Of a stretch of DNA of 64,000 bases, positions 45,184-57,784 are shown piece by piece. The position numbers and the translations under genes are program-made. Numbering within the stretch: position 1 is the first letter of the stretch; each line of letters starts with the position of its first letter. Source of the DNA: Roridomyces roridus. Taxonomy: Eukaryota > Basidiomycota > Agaricomycetes > Agaricales > Mycenaceae. Location of the stretch: assembly GCA_029378245.1 (NCBI GenBank), contig JARKIF010000026.1, forward strand, positions 620,001 to 684,000, in the 5' to 3' direction. A model generated the notes under the pieces. That model saw nothing but the letters and a program-made list of their open reading frames with translations. It did not search any database and was not told the DNA's origin.

Positions 45184-46932
45184 TCGCTTTATTGTCGCCC
45201 TTCTGACCCGATACGAACATGGTGGCCAGCAAATTGAAACGCCGAGTCGCTGACAGCTCACTCCGTCTCCTCATATCTAGTGCGTACCCCACCCTCTACT
45301 GCTCTCACCCATGCGCCCGCAATCCCTCCCTCTCCACGAGACTTTCCTCTTCTGCTATTCGCAACTTGAGGTATGTTCTTTTGATGTCCGCGATTCGAGG
45401 ATGCTAATTAGTATGAATCGCAGCCGTGGCAAAATTCTGGACTCGTGTCGTTTCTGACGGACGAAGGCGGAGGCAAGCGGGGCGGGTGCTGGTAGCACAC
45501 TGTTCTGTATCACCTACATATCTTTTGAAATTCATGTTCCTTGCATTTGAAAGTCGGTGCCATGATAATAGTATTCAGTATCATCCAGCCTGACTCAAAT
45601 TGGACTCACCTGCTTGCCAGCCATTTTCATGTCGAGATAACATGAAAAAGGCACATGAAAACGTCGAAAACACACATGAATTGAGTTTGGGCACTTCACT
45701 GAAAGGCGGGTGATTTTAGGGTGCGTCCCGTTGATATTCATGCCATCCCGCCATGAATTGGGGGGTACCGAGGGACATGATTTTCATGTGCTCCAGGTTG
45801 CACAGTGGGGAGTTCGAGAAATACAGAGGAGTTGACGATGCATTGGGCTCCTTCCATGTTCAAGTTTGCCCTGTAACCCAGGTGCGACAAGACTCGGACC
45901 TTGGTCTTGCTCGCCACATATTTGCATCTGGGGACGTTTAACGGATGGATCGGCACCACGAGACATGGTACACGCACCCAAGGTATGAAGAGAAAATGTC
46001 CAGCATCGCTCCGGTGAGTGGCTCATCAGTTTTGATATATTCGAGAGCTTGGCGATGGTACATGAAGCGCAGAAGTGGTTTCGTCAACTTGTGCAGATTG
46101 ATTGTGGGCCCGTTGAGCCCGGGATTACTGTCTGACCAATAGCTGAGAAGGCTGACTCGAGACTGGTTTGCCAAGTCTAAGGACTGCATGAAGAGGGAGC
46201 AAGGTGGGAGACGGGAAGAGAGATGGAAAACACAGCAAGCGCACAGCCTCGGTGGAACTCGGGCTGTCAAGTAAGTATGACAGGCAATGGAAGGAGATCT
46301 TTCGAGTGAAGAATTGACTCGAACGCATAGCCTACCGCGATACTTGTCTGCAACCGCACCGTGACTCCGAGCAGGCCACCGCTCCTAGTTCTTGCAGGGC
46401 ACCTTGAGTTTTTGTTGCCGCGAGCAGTATGCTGTAAGTACCAGTTGGCAGTCGGCCATCACGCCGAGCTGAAAAATTGTTCTAGCATCGGCTTTAAAGC
46501 GTGAGCGTGGTGGGCCGCGGAGACATCATATCAGGTCCGTTGCGGTGCCCTTGTTCGTCCAATATCCGAGCATGATGTATACCGTATACGAAGTACTTAG
46601 CAGGAACTTGCAATTGATGGCCAGTAGAGACATAATCCGGAGTGACTGAGTGGATGGCGGGACGTTTCGGCCAAGAACTGAGGTAAACACATTTGAATGA
46701 CAGGACACCAGGTTAGCCATGACAAGATGGTGGTTCGGGTCCAAGGTGAGATCGATGCCATCATGCCGATCAATCGGAGGGCTGTGTTGGCTTCGTTTGT
46801 TTCACGTGATCAAACCTTGCTTGTCCTTTGCACCCACCACGCGAAAGTCAATACGCTCCCAGCAGCCTGAAAATCATATCACCCTCGTGCGTACCTGTCG
46901 GCACACCGTACATCTCGCTCATCCGCGCTCCT
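45184..46932. other. Intergenic with a CATGAA-rich cluster
   Basis: No convincing gene. Between 45530 and 45800 the words TTCATG/CATGAA occur about nine times in both orientations, recalling the subterminal arrays of the TIR elements, but no terminal repeats could be paired. Confidence 0.4.
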
Positions 46933-48117
46933 ATGATCCACAGTCCGGGCACTTGGCCACTCGCGATGTCGGCCGTTTCATCCTACCCAGAACTCGCAGC
47001 GGCACGCAGCCGTATCGTGCAGTTGGATATTGAAGTTGACAACTTGCAACGATCGCTTGAAGCACACCTTGTTGAACGAAATGGCTGTCACCAAGTTCTC
47101 GCCCGATACAAGTACCCGATTCTGACGCTCCCCGCCGAAATCACATCGGAAATATTCATTCATTTCCTCCCCTCGGACTGCGACTTGACACCACTCGTCA
47201 CGGTCGGCCCACACTCGCCCTCATTCTTGCTTCAAATATGCCGCCAATGGCGTGATATAGCGCTCGGAACGCCGGCGTTGTGGAGTTCATTTCGACTGGA
47301 TTTCCATGACAGCCGGCATTCGCTGCGTGAACAGCGGCTCTAACGCCTGGATATTTGGCTGAAACGATCCAGAAACTGCCCCCTGTCCATCCGATTGTGG
47401 GATGAGGGCTCTGATCAGGACGCGGTCTCTATCCCGACTAGCAACCTGTTCGTGGAGGCGATCATGCGCCACGCCTCACGTTTGCAACACGTTGACATTG
47501 AGGTACCTTACCAGGACCTCCGTGGCTTCACCGCACCCATGCCGATTTTGCGCAGCATCGTCGTCGGTCCATCAGAGAACTATACATTGCCGGACACCAC
47601 ACCCTCTGAAACGGGGGTGGGGATGTTTACATTTGCACCGAATTTGAGAAAGGTGGTCCTTTCGATGAAATGCAACCCTTTCACGATAACTCTTCCCTGG
47701 TCCCAACTCACTACTCTCACTGCCGAACTTTACATCCCCGAGGCAATCTATGTACTTGGCCAAACAACAGCTCTCGAGACGTGCACGCTCACCATCTACG
47801 GCTATGCTGATCCTGCACCTGCCCGCCCCGTGGTCTCGCTCCTACGTCTGAGCTCGTTGAGCTTGTATTGGGGGTCCGATAGCGAGCCCGATGGCAGCTT
47901 GGTGGTACTCGTGAGCGCGCTTACTCTTCCGGCCCTGGATTCGCTCATCGTTCCCGAATTCTTTCTGGGATCCGACCCTCTCGCCGCGCTTTCCCAATTG
48001 CGTCCGCAGGGATATCCGTTGGCGATGGAGATCCAGAAAGCCCGTCTCTCGTTTGACCTGTATCGAGAGTCATTCCCCGATGCCGTCCTCAGCGTTGAAT
48101 TTTTGGAAGAGGATTGA
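46933..48117 (+). pseudogene. F-box protein gene with one in-frame nonsense codon
   Basis: A single exon in one frame from ATG 46933 (or 46966) to the stop at 48115-48117, broken only by TAA at 47341-47343. The N-terminus has a coiled-coil segment (AAARSRIVQLDIEVDNLQ), then the agaric F-box pattern YPILTLPAEITSEIFIHFLP and FLLQICRQWRDIALGTPALW. After the stop the frame continues at once with the expected LDIWLKRSRNCPLSIRLW and about 250 residues of LRR-like beta/alpha text. F-box proteins link substrates to SCF ubiquitin ligases. The truncated product would keep the F-box but lose the substrate-binding part. Readthrough or a sequencing error cannot be excluded. Confidence 0.8.
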
Positions 48118-48990
48118 TGGTCATCACCGAGATGTGGGATCTAATCGTAGGAGGACACAGGAAAGAGTGGGGTAAATTGCTACAGTTCGGGCGAGTGGGT
48201 ATTTCATGTTCTTTTATTGGGGAAAGAAATGCAAAGGTCCAACTGTATTCGCTCGCCCGATCCAGAGGACAGCATTGATAAACTAAGACGAACAGAACGA
48301 GTCGCGTATGAGGAGAGGAAGGAAGAAACTTCGAGTCATGCTCCCGGTGGGAGCCTGATTCGAAGGTGGGGGGGGAAGAGCCTCCGGCTCTTCTGCATGG
48401 CTGTCTGGGAACCACTGGAGCGAGAAGAGAGGACACGGGTGAGCGTTTGGACGAGGCTGCACGCTCATGTCGAGATAGGGGCTCCGTGCAGAAGAGGGAG
48501 ACTCTGAGCGCGCGGAGAGTACTCCGGGAAAGACGGCACGGGCGCCAAAGGCGCGGGCCAACTCTACTACGCGCACTAGCACACTGCATAACTAAATAGG
48601 GACGTGGAGGGCGGGCGAGAAAGAGACTTTACGCGCGGTCGGATCGAGGAGCGCAGAGAAGGAAGACGGATTACCTAATCCGGCAAGTCTGCGCTTTGCC
48701 GATCCTCCCTTACTTAGTTTATCCTATGACAACCTCAAGCGTCGAGGTTGTCTCGGAAAAATTTACAGTCCGAAACATCTGTATACCCGCAGCTGCTAGA
48801 AGCACTCGCAAGGATACTGCCGCATCCCTGCAACTCAAAGGATGGCTCGTCGATCGAGCAGTGTCTGCGACCATTGATCCAGTTTGACGAGCCAAGGAGA
48901 AACTTGGCAAACCCTTGCGACTTTCCGGCCTCTGCCTGTGCCATCCCATCGTCTTGTCGAGCGCAGCCCAGCTGGCGGGCCGGTGGAGTG
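48118..48990. other. F-box gene 3' flank and unassigned sequence
   Basis: No gene supported. The right part borders the DUF4419 relic and the inverted duplication. Confidence 0.4.
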
Positions 48991-48996
48991 GCGAGT

Positions 48997-49430
48997 AAAT
49001 GTTGTGTCGTACGGACGATGTATATGAGGCCACGATGGTGGTTAAATGTGTTACGACTGATCACCGTATTGACGAAGCCATTTCCGAGTCCCTGCTCATC
49101 GGGCAAGAGGTTTGGGATCTTGACTTCGAAATCGCGGCTACTGGAGCCACGCAGTGAGTGGGGCTTGAGTAGGGGTGTATCATGGATAATGGGAGGGACG
49201 TACGAGCCATGTTCCTGCCCCGAAAAAGCAGACTGGAGGATTTCTTCCACCTACTTCGCCAAGCTGGTCGTTGCAAGTCACGGAGCAGATCTTCTCTGCA
49301 GAGAAGGACTGGACTGGGTGATTTCAATGGGGTTGGTGTTGTGGGGTGCGACGCTGAGGGCGGGAATGGTGGACCGAGTCGATTCGAGACACGTCGCTGG
49401 CTCACGCTCTAATACATGCGCATATTCAAC
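48997..49430 (-). pseudogene. DUF4419 protein gene fragment, copy 1
   Basis: On the minus strand, conceptual pieces read VAPHNTNPIEITQSS, then after a frame change EEILQSAFSGQEHGSYVPPIIHD, IPNLLPDEQGLGNGFVNTVI and NHHRGL. They match the N-terminal half of DUF4419 proteins (NGFV...AYNxHHxLVIRPDDVW). The conserved RPDDVW is lost and coding stops there. It is the same segment as copy 2 at 62.6 kb. Confidence 0.6.
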
Positions 49431-51595
49431 TGCTTCACAGATTGTGTGTGATAATGATTTGAAGCCAGTCGATCCGGCCCCCATTCGAGTGGTGCGGGTG
49501 AGTTCCGGCAGGCGTTGGCTGGGAGGAAACAATCTGCATGTTTCAACCTACATATGGTCTGCAAGGTTTCGGTGCACATTCGAATGGAGATGAGCTCACA
49601 AGCTAACGAAAATGCCAGCACCGTTGGTGAAGGTTATGGATCCCACCCTCTGTGAGTGGTAGGCACGATGCCCGTTCGATTCGGGGTGATCCGTTTATTT
49701 TCCAACCCCATTCCTTTTTCCATCACCGGCGGCTCGGTCCAGAGGAGGTGGATCCAAGAAAATGAGTGATCAATGACCGGCGTCGTTGGATCGTTGGAAG
49801 CCTGCCGCGGCTACTTGATATTCCAACCGGACTGAGGTTCGATGAGAGCCCGAGCAGCGATCTTCGTAACCAAGTAGCCGTACCGACGAGCCTTGAACCA
49901 AGGTTGATTATCGGACAGACCGGCAGGCCCTTGATTTCATTATCAGCCTTGAATCGCCGTCCCGGAAAATTACTCGCCGGAAAATCGCACCGGGAATCTT
50001 ATCGCCCGCCGCAGGCCTATCTTCGCAGGTAGTCCCTAGATAATCGCAGGTCGCACGGCCGTGATTCCTGAGTGGCCGGTACTCAAGGGACTTGGGACAT
50101 CTAGAAGCCCGCACTGTCAGGGTTCCCCGGACCGCACTCACGATGCCAGAGAGACTCTCCGCGGAAGTCGCTCCTGCCAACACGGACGAACCAGCCTGAG
50201 AAGAAGGAACAGTAATGGGACTGAGTAAGGTGCGGGTGAGTCAGGCAGAATCGTCAGTGCACAGGATGTCCACGCACCAGTCAGCCGAGGATGACAGAGG
50301 ATGACTCGACTGCGGCGAGCTCTGAGTAATCCAGATGACGAGCCGCCCTGGGATTTGCGTTCCGGCAATCCAGCTTGGGGTGAGATTTTCGTCCAGACTA
50401 GTCACCGAGTAACATCTTCCTACGTTCCAGAAGTAACCGGAGTGAGCCTGAGTTGCCCTGGATAATCTACGCTCGTACCGGGTCGGCGACGGTAAATCGG
50501 ATAGCAGCGGACTCGGACATCTGACACATTCTGTCCACGCTCCATAGATTCGGTGTATTGTTGGCCCGCGATTCCGGGCACGTCAAAGATCGAACCGATT
50601 GTCCCCGCACTCCGAAGAACTCCGACCAAGTTGGATATGCCGCGGAATACATCGGGTGATTCTGTGGGGTAGGATACCAGCGTCGAAAGATGTCCCAAGA
50701 TGAGTGTGAGATGTCTAGTCGATGTCAAGTCGATGTATACTTACGACTCTGCCAGGTCGACTTGACATTAATCTTCCGACTGTTATCTCTTGATCTCGGC
50801 AACTCGATAACCGATCTCTGCCAACAAATTATCTAATCTAATCCAGGCACCTGTTGGAGCCCCTAATCAAGCCCAAATCGTATGACGACTGTGTGGGGTT
50901 CAACGATGATGTATGTGGCCGTGGCCCTAGTTCAAGCAGGTTCATCCTGGTCCGTCCGCAGCTGTGCGGCGACTCGCGAGAAGGCCAATTCGCGCGGTGG
51001 CTGCGGCTTGGCTGCGCAACTGCAAGGTCCGACGGAAGAACGCGATTAGATTGTATTTCGCCGTCGCCGCCGGATTTGAATGTAACAGCTCCGTTAAATG
51101 AGCGAGGGCGGCGTTGCACGGAAATGAACGACGGATTACGTGTGCGAGTCCATCTTCCCCATGCAATTCATTTTGTTGTGATTATCTATATCTATTGTGT
51201 CTCAATCTTATCGTCTGGTCACAATTGCCTTGTTCGATTCTTCTCCGTTATTGTCCATTGAATTGTCATCAGAACAAAAGCACAAAAGTCCCACGGGCCG
51301 AGCACAACAATAAGCAGCTCCGCACGACTCAGACTCGGCTCAGCTCAACTCAGACTAGACATGGGTTCACGACGGAAGCCAGATTCTCCGATCGCTGATC
51401 ACGAAAATCTGAAACGAACTAAAGCAGGCTGCTGACCTGAGACACGATGAGTTTCGCCCACCGCAACGGGCGTCGCTGTAAATCCCATTGCGAACGGAAG
51501 CCAAAAAATGGTTCTGTGTGTAAGGTATTTGAATTCGAACTTGCGGCCGAATCGTCAGCAAGAATTGTGGGGCCCGGGGTTGGTATAGGGTGCAG
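48997..51595. repeat. Inverted duplication, arm 1
   Basis: Aligns in reverse orientation to 60470-62935 through many anchor stretches: GGCCACGATGGTGGTT (49029), the DUF4419 relic, GGACTTGGGACATCTAGAAG (50089), TAACAGCTCCGTTAAATGAG (51086) and AGTTTCGCCCACCGCAACGG (51449). Copies differ by many substitutions and indels, so the duplication is not recent. Alignment stops near 51595, just after GGTTGGTAT...AGGGTGCAG. Confidence 0.8.
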
Positions 51596-51697
51596 GAGGA
51601 TGTAAAGCAAGGCGAGGGGAGCAAGTCGTGAGTCGGACCGAAAACCCGGCTGATGTGATGCGATGACAAATCGATCTGTCTGTCTCCTCGACTAAGT

Positions 51698-52050
51698 TAG
51701 GGCTGTTCGCCGTGCCCGGCACGGGCACGGCCGTCGTTTCGACGGGGATACAACGGGCACGGACCGTCGCTCGATGGCCGTCGTCTCGTGATCAAAAAGT
51801 ATCTCGCAGCTTCGAAGTCGGGGTTGGGAAATGTACCGTTCGTCTCCATTGAGAAGGTGCGGGGCTGCATCAGAACATCCGACTCGATTTGACGGAGATA
51901 TGTGCCGTTTTAGGTGCCCGTCGACCCGTCGCCGGCCGTTTTTGACGGAGACGGCCGTCAAAAATATGTTCAGGAGCGCCACGGAACGGGTCGGCTTACC
52001 CGGCGCCGGGAACCGTACAACCGGTGCGACGGGTACGGCGTCCAGCCCTA
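51698..52050. mobile_element. MITE-like TIR element, 353 bp
   Basis: Ends read TAGGGCTGTTCGCCGTGCCC on the left and, reversed, TAGGGCTGGACGCCGTACCC on the right. The interior is rich in GGCCGT and CGGGCAC motifs, like the hAT-like MITE at 13.1 kb, whose TAGGG ends it also resembles. No convincing 8-bp duplication was found, so the insertion is old or the borders are shifted. Confidence 0.6.
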
Positions 52051-55000
52051 CGAGTCGACTTCCTCAAGGCCCATCTGCTGCCCCGCGTCAGTCATCTCCC
52101 CCGTGCCTTTCCACCAATGTATACCGCGGGCGCCTATTCCATAGGCGGGATCTCGCCCGCCCGCCATCATCGGATGAGCTGGCTCAGGACGGCTGCGTCC
52201 TGCTGACGCCCCAGATTTCCATACACTGTGTCGCTCGACGCTCACCGTCGCGGCAGGTCACACCCTCTCATCAAAGCACTCGCCTTGGGTGTACCGCTCC
52301 TGCGCGTTGTGGCCCACAGGCTACAAGCCGCAGGTACATTCAGCTTGACAATTTTCCTGCCAGTGCTTGGCGCGCCACGCCAGCCTGAGATCTTCTCGCG
52401 CTATAATGATCCTGACTGTTCCCGCATCCACGAGAACAAAACCATGCTCAATGTCGCCGTCACTCCCGGATGAGCTGGCTCATCGTACTTCACTGTCGAC
52501 GAACTTTTTCCGAGTTGGTGCCACCTGGGCCCGGGATATGTGGAACGCTGGCATATGGATTGGGGCTGGCCACAAGGACTCGGTCTCTACTGGCCCCGCA
52601 TTCCCCGATACGTGTACAAATTTCCCTCCGATTGCTCCCGCACGCCTCTTGTTGGGAGCTCTGTCGACGGTGCTTGGAATCCCGGAAACTTTTTTGGTGG
52701 CGTTGTAATATTCTATATCCATCCGTGCGTCTCCTTCCCTTTCGCTCATTTTTGACTTCATCGGCTAGGCATCCATCTGGCCCCACATCCCGTCTTGCCT
52801 GTCTGTCGCCCTTGCGTTTAGGCTCTTGTGGACTTGCATCCCCGTGCCGAGCTGGTTTGGCAGACAAGCATGCTTTCATACGGTCTGCTCTGCTACTACA
52901 GCTGGCTCCATGTCTGCTGCTCTAGGCTATATCAGTATATCAGGCTAAAGCCTGTTTGCCTCGCGAGACTGATTAACGCCCGGATTAGTACGCCTCAAGA
53001 TCCGATAAGGCATGTCTTTTCGAGTCATTCCTCGTCGCAACGATGTCGGTCTCGGCTAGGATGTTCGCTGTCGGGAATACACCTTCTCTCTCTGCCTCAT
53101 TCTGATCGCTGCCAATCGCAAGAAACGACTCGGCAATATGCTACGCGACGTCGACAAGCCAAGCTCAGCTGACGCGGCTCTTTCTCTGGGAGACTATTCT
53201 ATCGGCCTCATGTCGGGGCTTCAACACAGCAGCCTTCCATATCCGGCCAGTCCATCCCGCCTCATGTTCCGCGAGATTCTCACACATTCGCGCCCCTCCC
53301 ATGCACGTGTGACATGCTGTTTTTCCTTTCTCTGTGCTGTGAGGTGTGCATGCTGTTGGGCATCTACTGCGCTACCCCACCACACCCCGGATTCTCTCGT
53401 ACAGACTGCTGTCAACTCGTTAAGGCAGCCCGCAGATCGCATCCGAGCTGGTTCGTGTGTCTATCTCCCTTCCAGAATCCAATACATTATCATATCTCAC
53501 AGACCCGCAGTCGTGTGCGATGTCACTTGATAACCTCGCGCCGCCCGCGCGCACTATATTCGTCTGATGCATGTGGCTTGACATGCTTACTGCGCGCCCC
53601 AAGCGCGCCCGCCATGACGTACTCACAGTCGCTGAGCAGCACATTGTTACACATGCACCCCCTCGGCCTTCTGCGCTTCCTAGCGCTTCCCTCGCCTACG
53701 ACGCATGCTCAGCAGCAAGCCGTTTTCGCGGCATGATATCGATTTCTGGTACCACGTCTCAATCGGCTTCGGTAAATATCAGGGGTTCGCTGTTGGAAAA
53801 TTACATTCCATTCCATTCTGCAACCGCATCAACGCGGGGAAAGAGTCGAGGCCCCGCGCCGTCACCGACTTCGAAGAATATCGCTATCACCATTCGACGA
53901 CGGAACATTCGATTTGGAAAGGAATCGTACCACACTAAGTACCATGTCCACGTCATCCATCTTCGAAACGCAACTCTGAGTTTCTAGTTGGCTTCGTCTA
54001 GGTACTATTGCACCTTCGCGGCGCGGCGCCGTATCGCATCGCATCACAACAGCGCATACACCAACCGGTACCCTCGATCATCAAGCTCGCGAGTGTTCTT
54101 TTCGCATGCAAAACACATTGTACTCGCCGTTGGCCATGGATCTACACGCGTCGGGTTAACTCTGGGCTACGTTTATTGTGCTCGCTCGTGGCTTCAAGAC
54201 TATTTAGATAACGGCCGCCCTCCCTCCCTGCCGCCTCTCTACTTACACCTCCGAATCGAATCTGCGTGCAATGCTGAGCATCCTCACACCTCCCCTGTTT
54301 CAATGAATCCCGATGTTGCTCTTTTTTCGCGCCTGTGCCAAGCATGTGCGTGAACTTCTGATGCTGATTCGTTGACTAGAAGATGGATGCACTGATTCCA
54401 AGCCACACACCGAACCCCGCACTCCCGCATTCCGCACCGGTACCCCACAGTCCCGGCGCCACTTCTCACTTCCATTTCAATATCTGTTATTCATTCATTA
54501 ATCCCGCCTGGGGATCCAGGTTCTTCGAACTTGAACTTCGCGTGCGCCCTCCTCCTTCTGTGGTCTATCCCCGCGCAGCACTTCGTCTTTATCTTCCTCT
54601 TCTCTTCACGCACCATCCAGAATCCAGAATCGCACGCCGCCTTCTGACGCGCCAGCTCGGCGCTATGGTTAGCCTTTCTCTTGCTCTCTTCGAATGAATA
54701 TTCCCAATCTGCCTTCTGATTCACCGGCCTGTGTGCGTGCGTGCATCGTTCATCCAATCTTGCTCGGATTCCTATCTTCCCAGCCAGCTAACCAGCCAGC
54801 TGGCTATCCTTCAACTCCGAGTATGCAAGTGAGCCAGTTTGCTTCTTGATTATGTCGCTCACCGGCGCCTTGGAGGTAGACGCAGATCTATCACTTGACA
54901 GCTGAGCGCCTGGGTGCTGCCAAAAGGCGGACTCGCGGAGACACGTCCGGCTAAGTATTCAATTGCGGTTTCCGTTTCGGCTGCGACCCCACGCCTCGAC

Positions 55001-57178
55001 CCGAATCGTATCGTATCGGACATTCGGGCTCGGATATGCCTTCGATTTCGTCTCAGGTTGAATGTCTTTGTGAGGGATGTTTGGGTGAGGAGTGAGTCCG
55101 ATTTTGTCGTCCTACCAATTACATGCTTACACGCTTGCTTGTAGATAGGCTTTTTGGTGGAATGGGCAGCCTGAGGCCTGAGTGCCGGTGCGACTAACAC
55201 CGACCACGCTTCGATTCGATGCGCTCCCTGAGGTGCAGTAGATACGATCATTTTGTTGCATACAAGTGAAACTGAAATTACAGTTGAAAGTCAGCCCAAT
55301 TCTGCATTGTATGGTGATTTCACGATTTGCAGGAATAGTGGCGAACCAGTACAAGCTTGGAGTTGAGCCAGCTCGAAGACTGCTCACCGGCAGCAGGTTC
55401 AATTTTTTTCTTCTTTCAATGCAGTTGGGCACACACAGGGCAGCGCTTAGCGTGTCATCGATTCCATAATATTCATTTCCATGATCATTCCGCTCCGCTC
55501 CCCTGACTCTGAGCTCAGCCTAAATCTCATGGGTTGCGGACGGGATGCAGAGATTAAATAATAGTTGGACTCTCCCACCATCGCCAAGATCTCACTCAGA
55601 GTTTCTCCTCGCCTCCTATCATTGGCAGCACACCGATCCGATTCGCTTCCCACATCAAAAGAGTCAAACTTGCATCAGGACACCCCTATATTTCAATCTT
55701 TCAAACTCGCGTGGCATGGCGTAGCGGATCGTGCGGAGTCTACTTGAAGCGACTCCTGGAAGTTCAACGGATATCGATGAGTCTTGCCTGCCCCTGTCCT
55801 GTATTGTCTTAGCCTGCCTTCGGGAGCGGGAGCGATCGAGGCGCCGAGACGGAATTTTGGGGCCATGGTCCCAGGTCCACGCCCGGAACAATGGGTGTTG
55901 ACGAGAATGAAGGGGTAGACCAGTTATTCCGCTCCATTTCACGTGCTGCTAGTTGGAATCACGTCGAACGAACCAGAATAATCACCTAGCCTCCCTCCCG
56001 GCGTAGCAACGCCCGCCCGCTTCCGAGTCGCGCATTCTGCAGGAGAACTGCGGAGCTCTCTGGGTGTACGGTCGTCGGTTGGATATACCATAATATCATT
56101 ATGGCGCCGGCCATCGCGTGAACACCATCGGTGGAGGGAGTTGCATGTGCGGGTGGTTGGCGCCCTGCCCATGTCTATCGTGCGACCAATAGGTATCCCG
56201 AAAAATACTGAAGCTATGGACAACCTGAATGTGCAGAATACAGGCACGCGTCGCCGGATCGACGTTCCCTTCCATTCCGGTTCTTATCTCTTCGCTCTGA
56301 TTTTGCAAATCAACTCCAACCAACGATTGGGATTGTGGCGGCAATATGTATGACGTCGACGCGTCCGAATTCTCAAGTTCTTCCACGGCCCGCCTCGAGG
56401 CGTTCGTTCATTCATTTGCCAAAGTTTGCCATTTGCCTGCCTGCAATGACGTCGCTCGACGCGTCCGAACCGTTATCTACAGTACGACGGGTCTATTCCG
56501 ATTCGAATTTGTACTAGTACCACAGACCCGTGCACCGTGTGCGGGTTATGACGTCGACGCTGCGCGGTTGGAATCGGGTGAGCTCGGGGTCAGATGGAAT
56601 CATGGAATACGAACGAATCGAATATCACGCGCCTTTCCGTGCCTTTTAACACGCGTATTTGCCGACGATGCCCCCACAGCTTCGCCGACTCGCCAGAACT
56701 CGCGATTTCCGAATTACCGTACGATGAATCGCACAGCAGTGTTACATAGCACACCTGCTGTTCTGCCATGCACACCGAGTGAGTCAGATTATACACAGAC
56801 ACGCCCCCAAGCTCCGTCCCTAGCTATTCTCACTCGAAACAATCCCATGACCGGCCTCGACGCGTCATTTTATATAGATTTCTCATGACGCGCAGCAAGC
56901 ACGTGCAAGTTGGTTGACTCGAGTCACCGTGGGTCCCCTTTTCTCAATGCACACAGAGAGATTGGCATGAACGTCTACGATTCTGATTGCATAGTGGTGG
57001 TACAAATGACAATGTGCTACAGAGAAAATGCATATACAAAAAGTGTTCCGAAAGAAAATGCGAATGGCGCGGACGCAAAGGTGGCGCGGGCGGATATGAT
57101 GTGGCGCAGATAATGTAGGTGCAGCCATGATTCGATAGCGAGAGAAGGAAATCGACAGCCAACCAAACGAGCTCAGAC
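52051..57178. other. About 5 kb with no recognised gene
   Basis: Both strands were inspected. Open frames rarely exceed 150 codons and overlap on opposite strands; none shows a domain or plausible exon chain. The composition is C/T-rich on the plus strand. Confidence 0.45.
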
Positions 57179-57784
57179 TCAGAGACTCGTCACCCGCGCG
57201 ATGGTGTGCATGTTGCGTATCCTCCGCTTGGCACGGAAGACACCAAATTGAACGCGTAGGCTGAGGGCTACCCATTCTCGACGCAGCGACGTGCAGGGCG
57301 AGGAGGAGGGGGTTGTGGGTTCGGGGATCGCCTCGTCGTCGTCCTCGACATCGGTGTCAGAGTACGACGAAGGCTCGTCGAAGATGTCGTAGGAGTAGGA
57401 GGGTGAGGGCGGCTCGTCGAGCGAGGCGCGCACGTGGTGGGGTTTGCGAATCTTCTTTGGTGCATGGGACTGCGAGGCTACGCTCGAGAGCGCCGACATC
57501 TCGCTGTCGAAAGAAGAGGGGAAGGCGTACGAGGGCTGGGGTGCCCGTGCCCATTGGTTGCCCGTCGGACGGAAGTGTGGGTACCCGGACGACTCGTCGT
57601 CGTCGTCAGTACCATCGTCGTCAATGTCCGACTGGTAGTGCCTCGTAGGCGAGGGCCGGCGCAGGGTGTGGCTCTGAGGAGAGCGGGGTCTCCTTGGTGT
57701 GGGGACGGGGAGGGCAGATGTGGATGCACGAGGGAACTCGTAGCTGAACTCGATTGCGCCGTTGGGCGAAGAGGAGCGGGTCAT
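57179..57784 (-). CDS. Conserved-looking disordered protein of unknown function (201 aa)
   Basis: Single exon on the minus strand from ATG 57784 to stop 57179. Ser/Pro/Arg-rich N-terminus, an acidic Asp run (DIDDDGTDDDDESSGY, about 54-69), a Tyr/Ser-rich middle and a second acidic stretch (DTDVEDDDEAIPEP). A compact basic C-terminus (REWVALSLRVQFGVFRAKRR) is the only part that looks folded or amphipathic. Codon choice is strongly biased toward C/G-ending codons, unlike the decayed flanks, which supports real coding. No function is inferred. Confidence 0.6.
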   Translation of the reverse strand: MTRSSSPNGAIEFSYEFPRASTSALPVPTPRRPRSPQSHTLRRPSPTRHYQSDIDDDGTDDDDESSGYPHFRPTGNQWARAPQPSYAFPSSFDSEMSALSSVASQSHAPKKIRKPHHVRASLDEPPSPSYSYDIFDEPSSYSDTDVEDDDEAIPEPTTPSSSPCTSLRREWVALSLRVQFGVFRAKRRIRNMHTIARVTSL

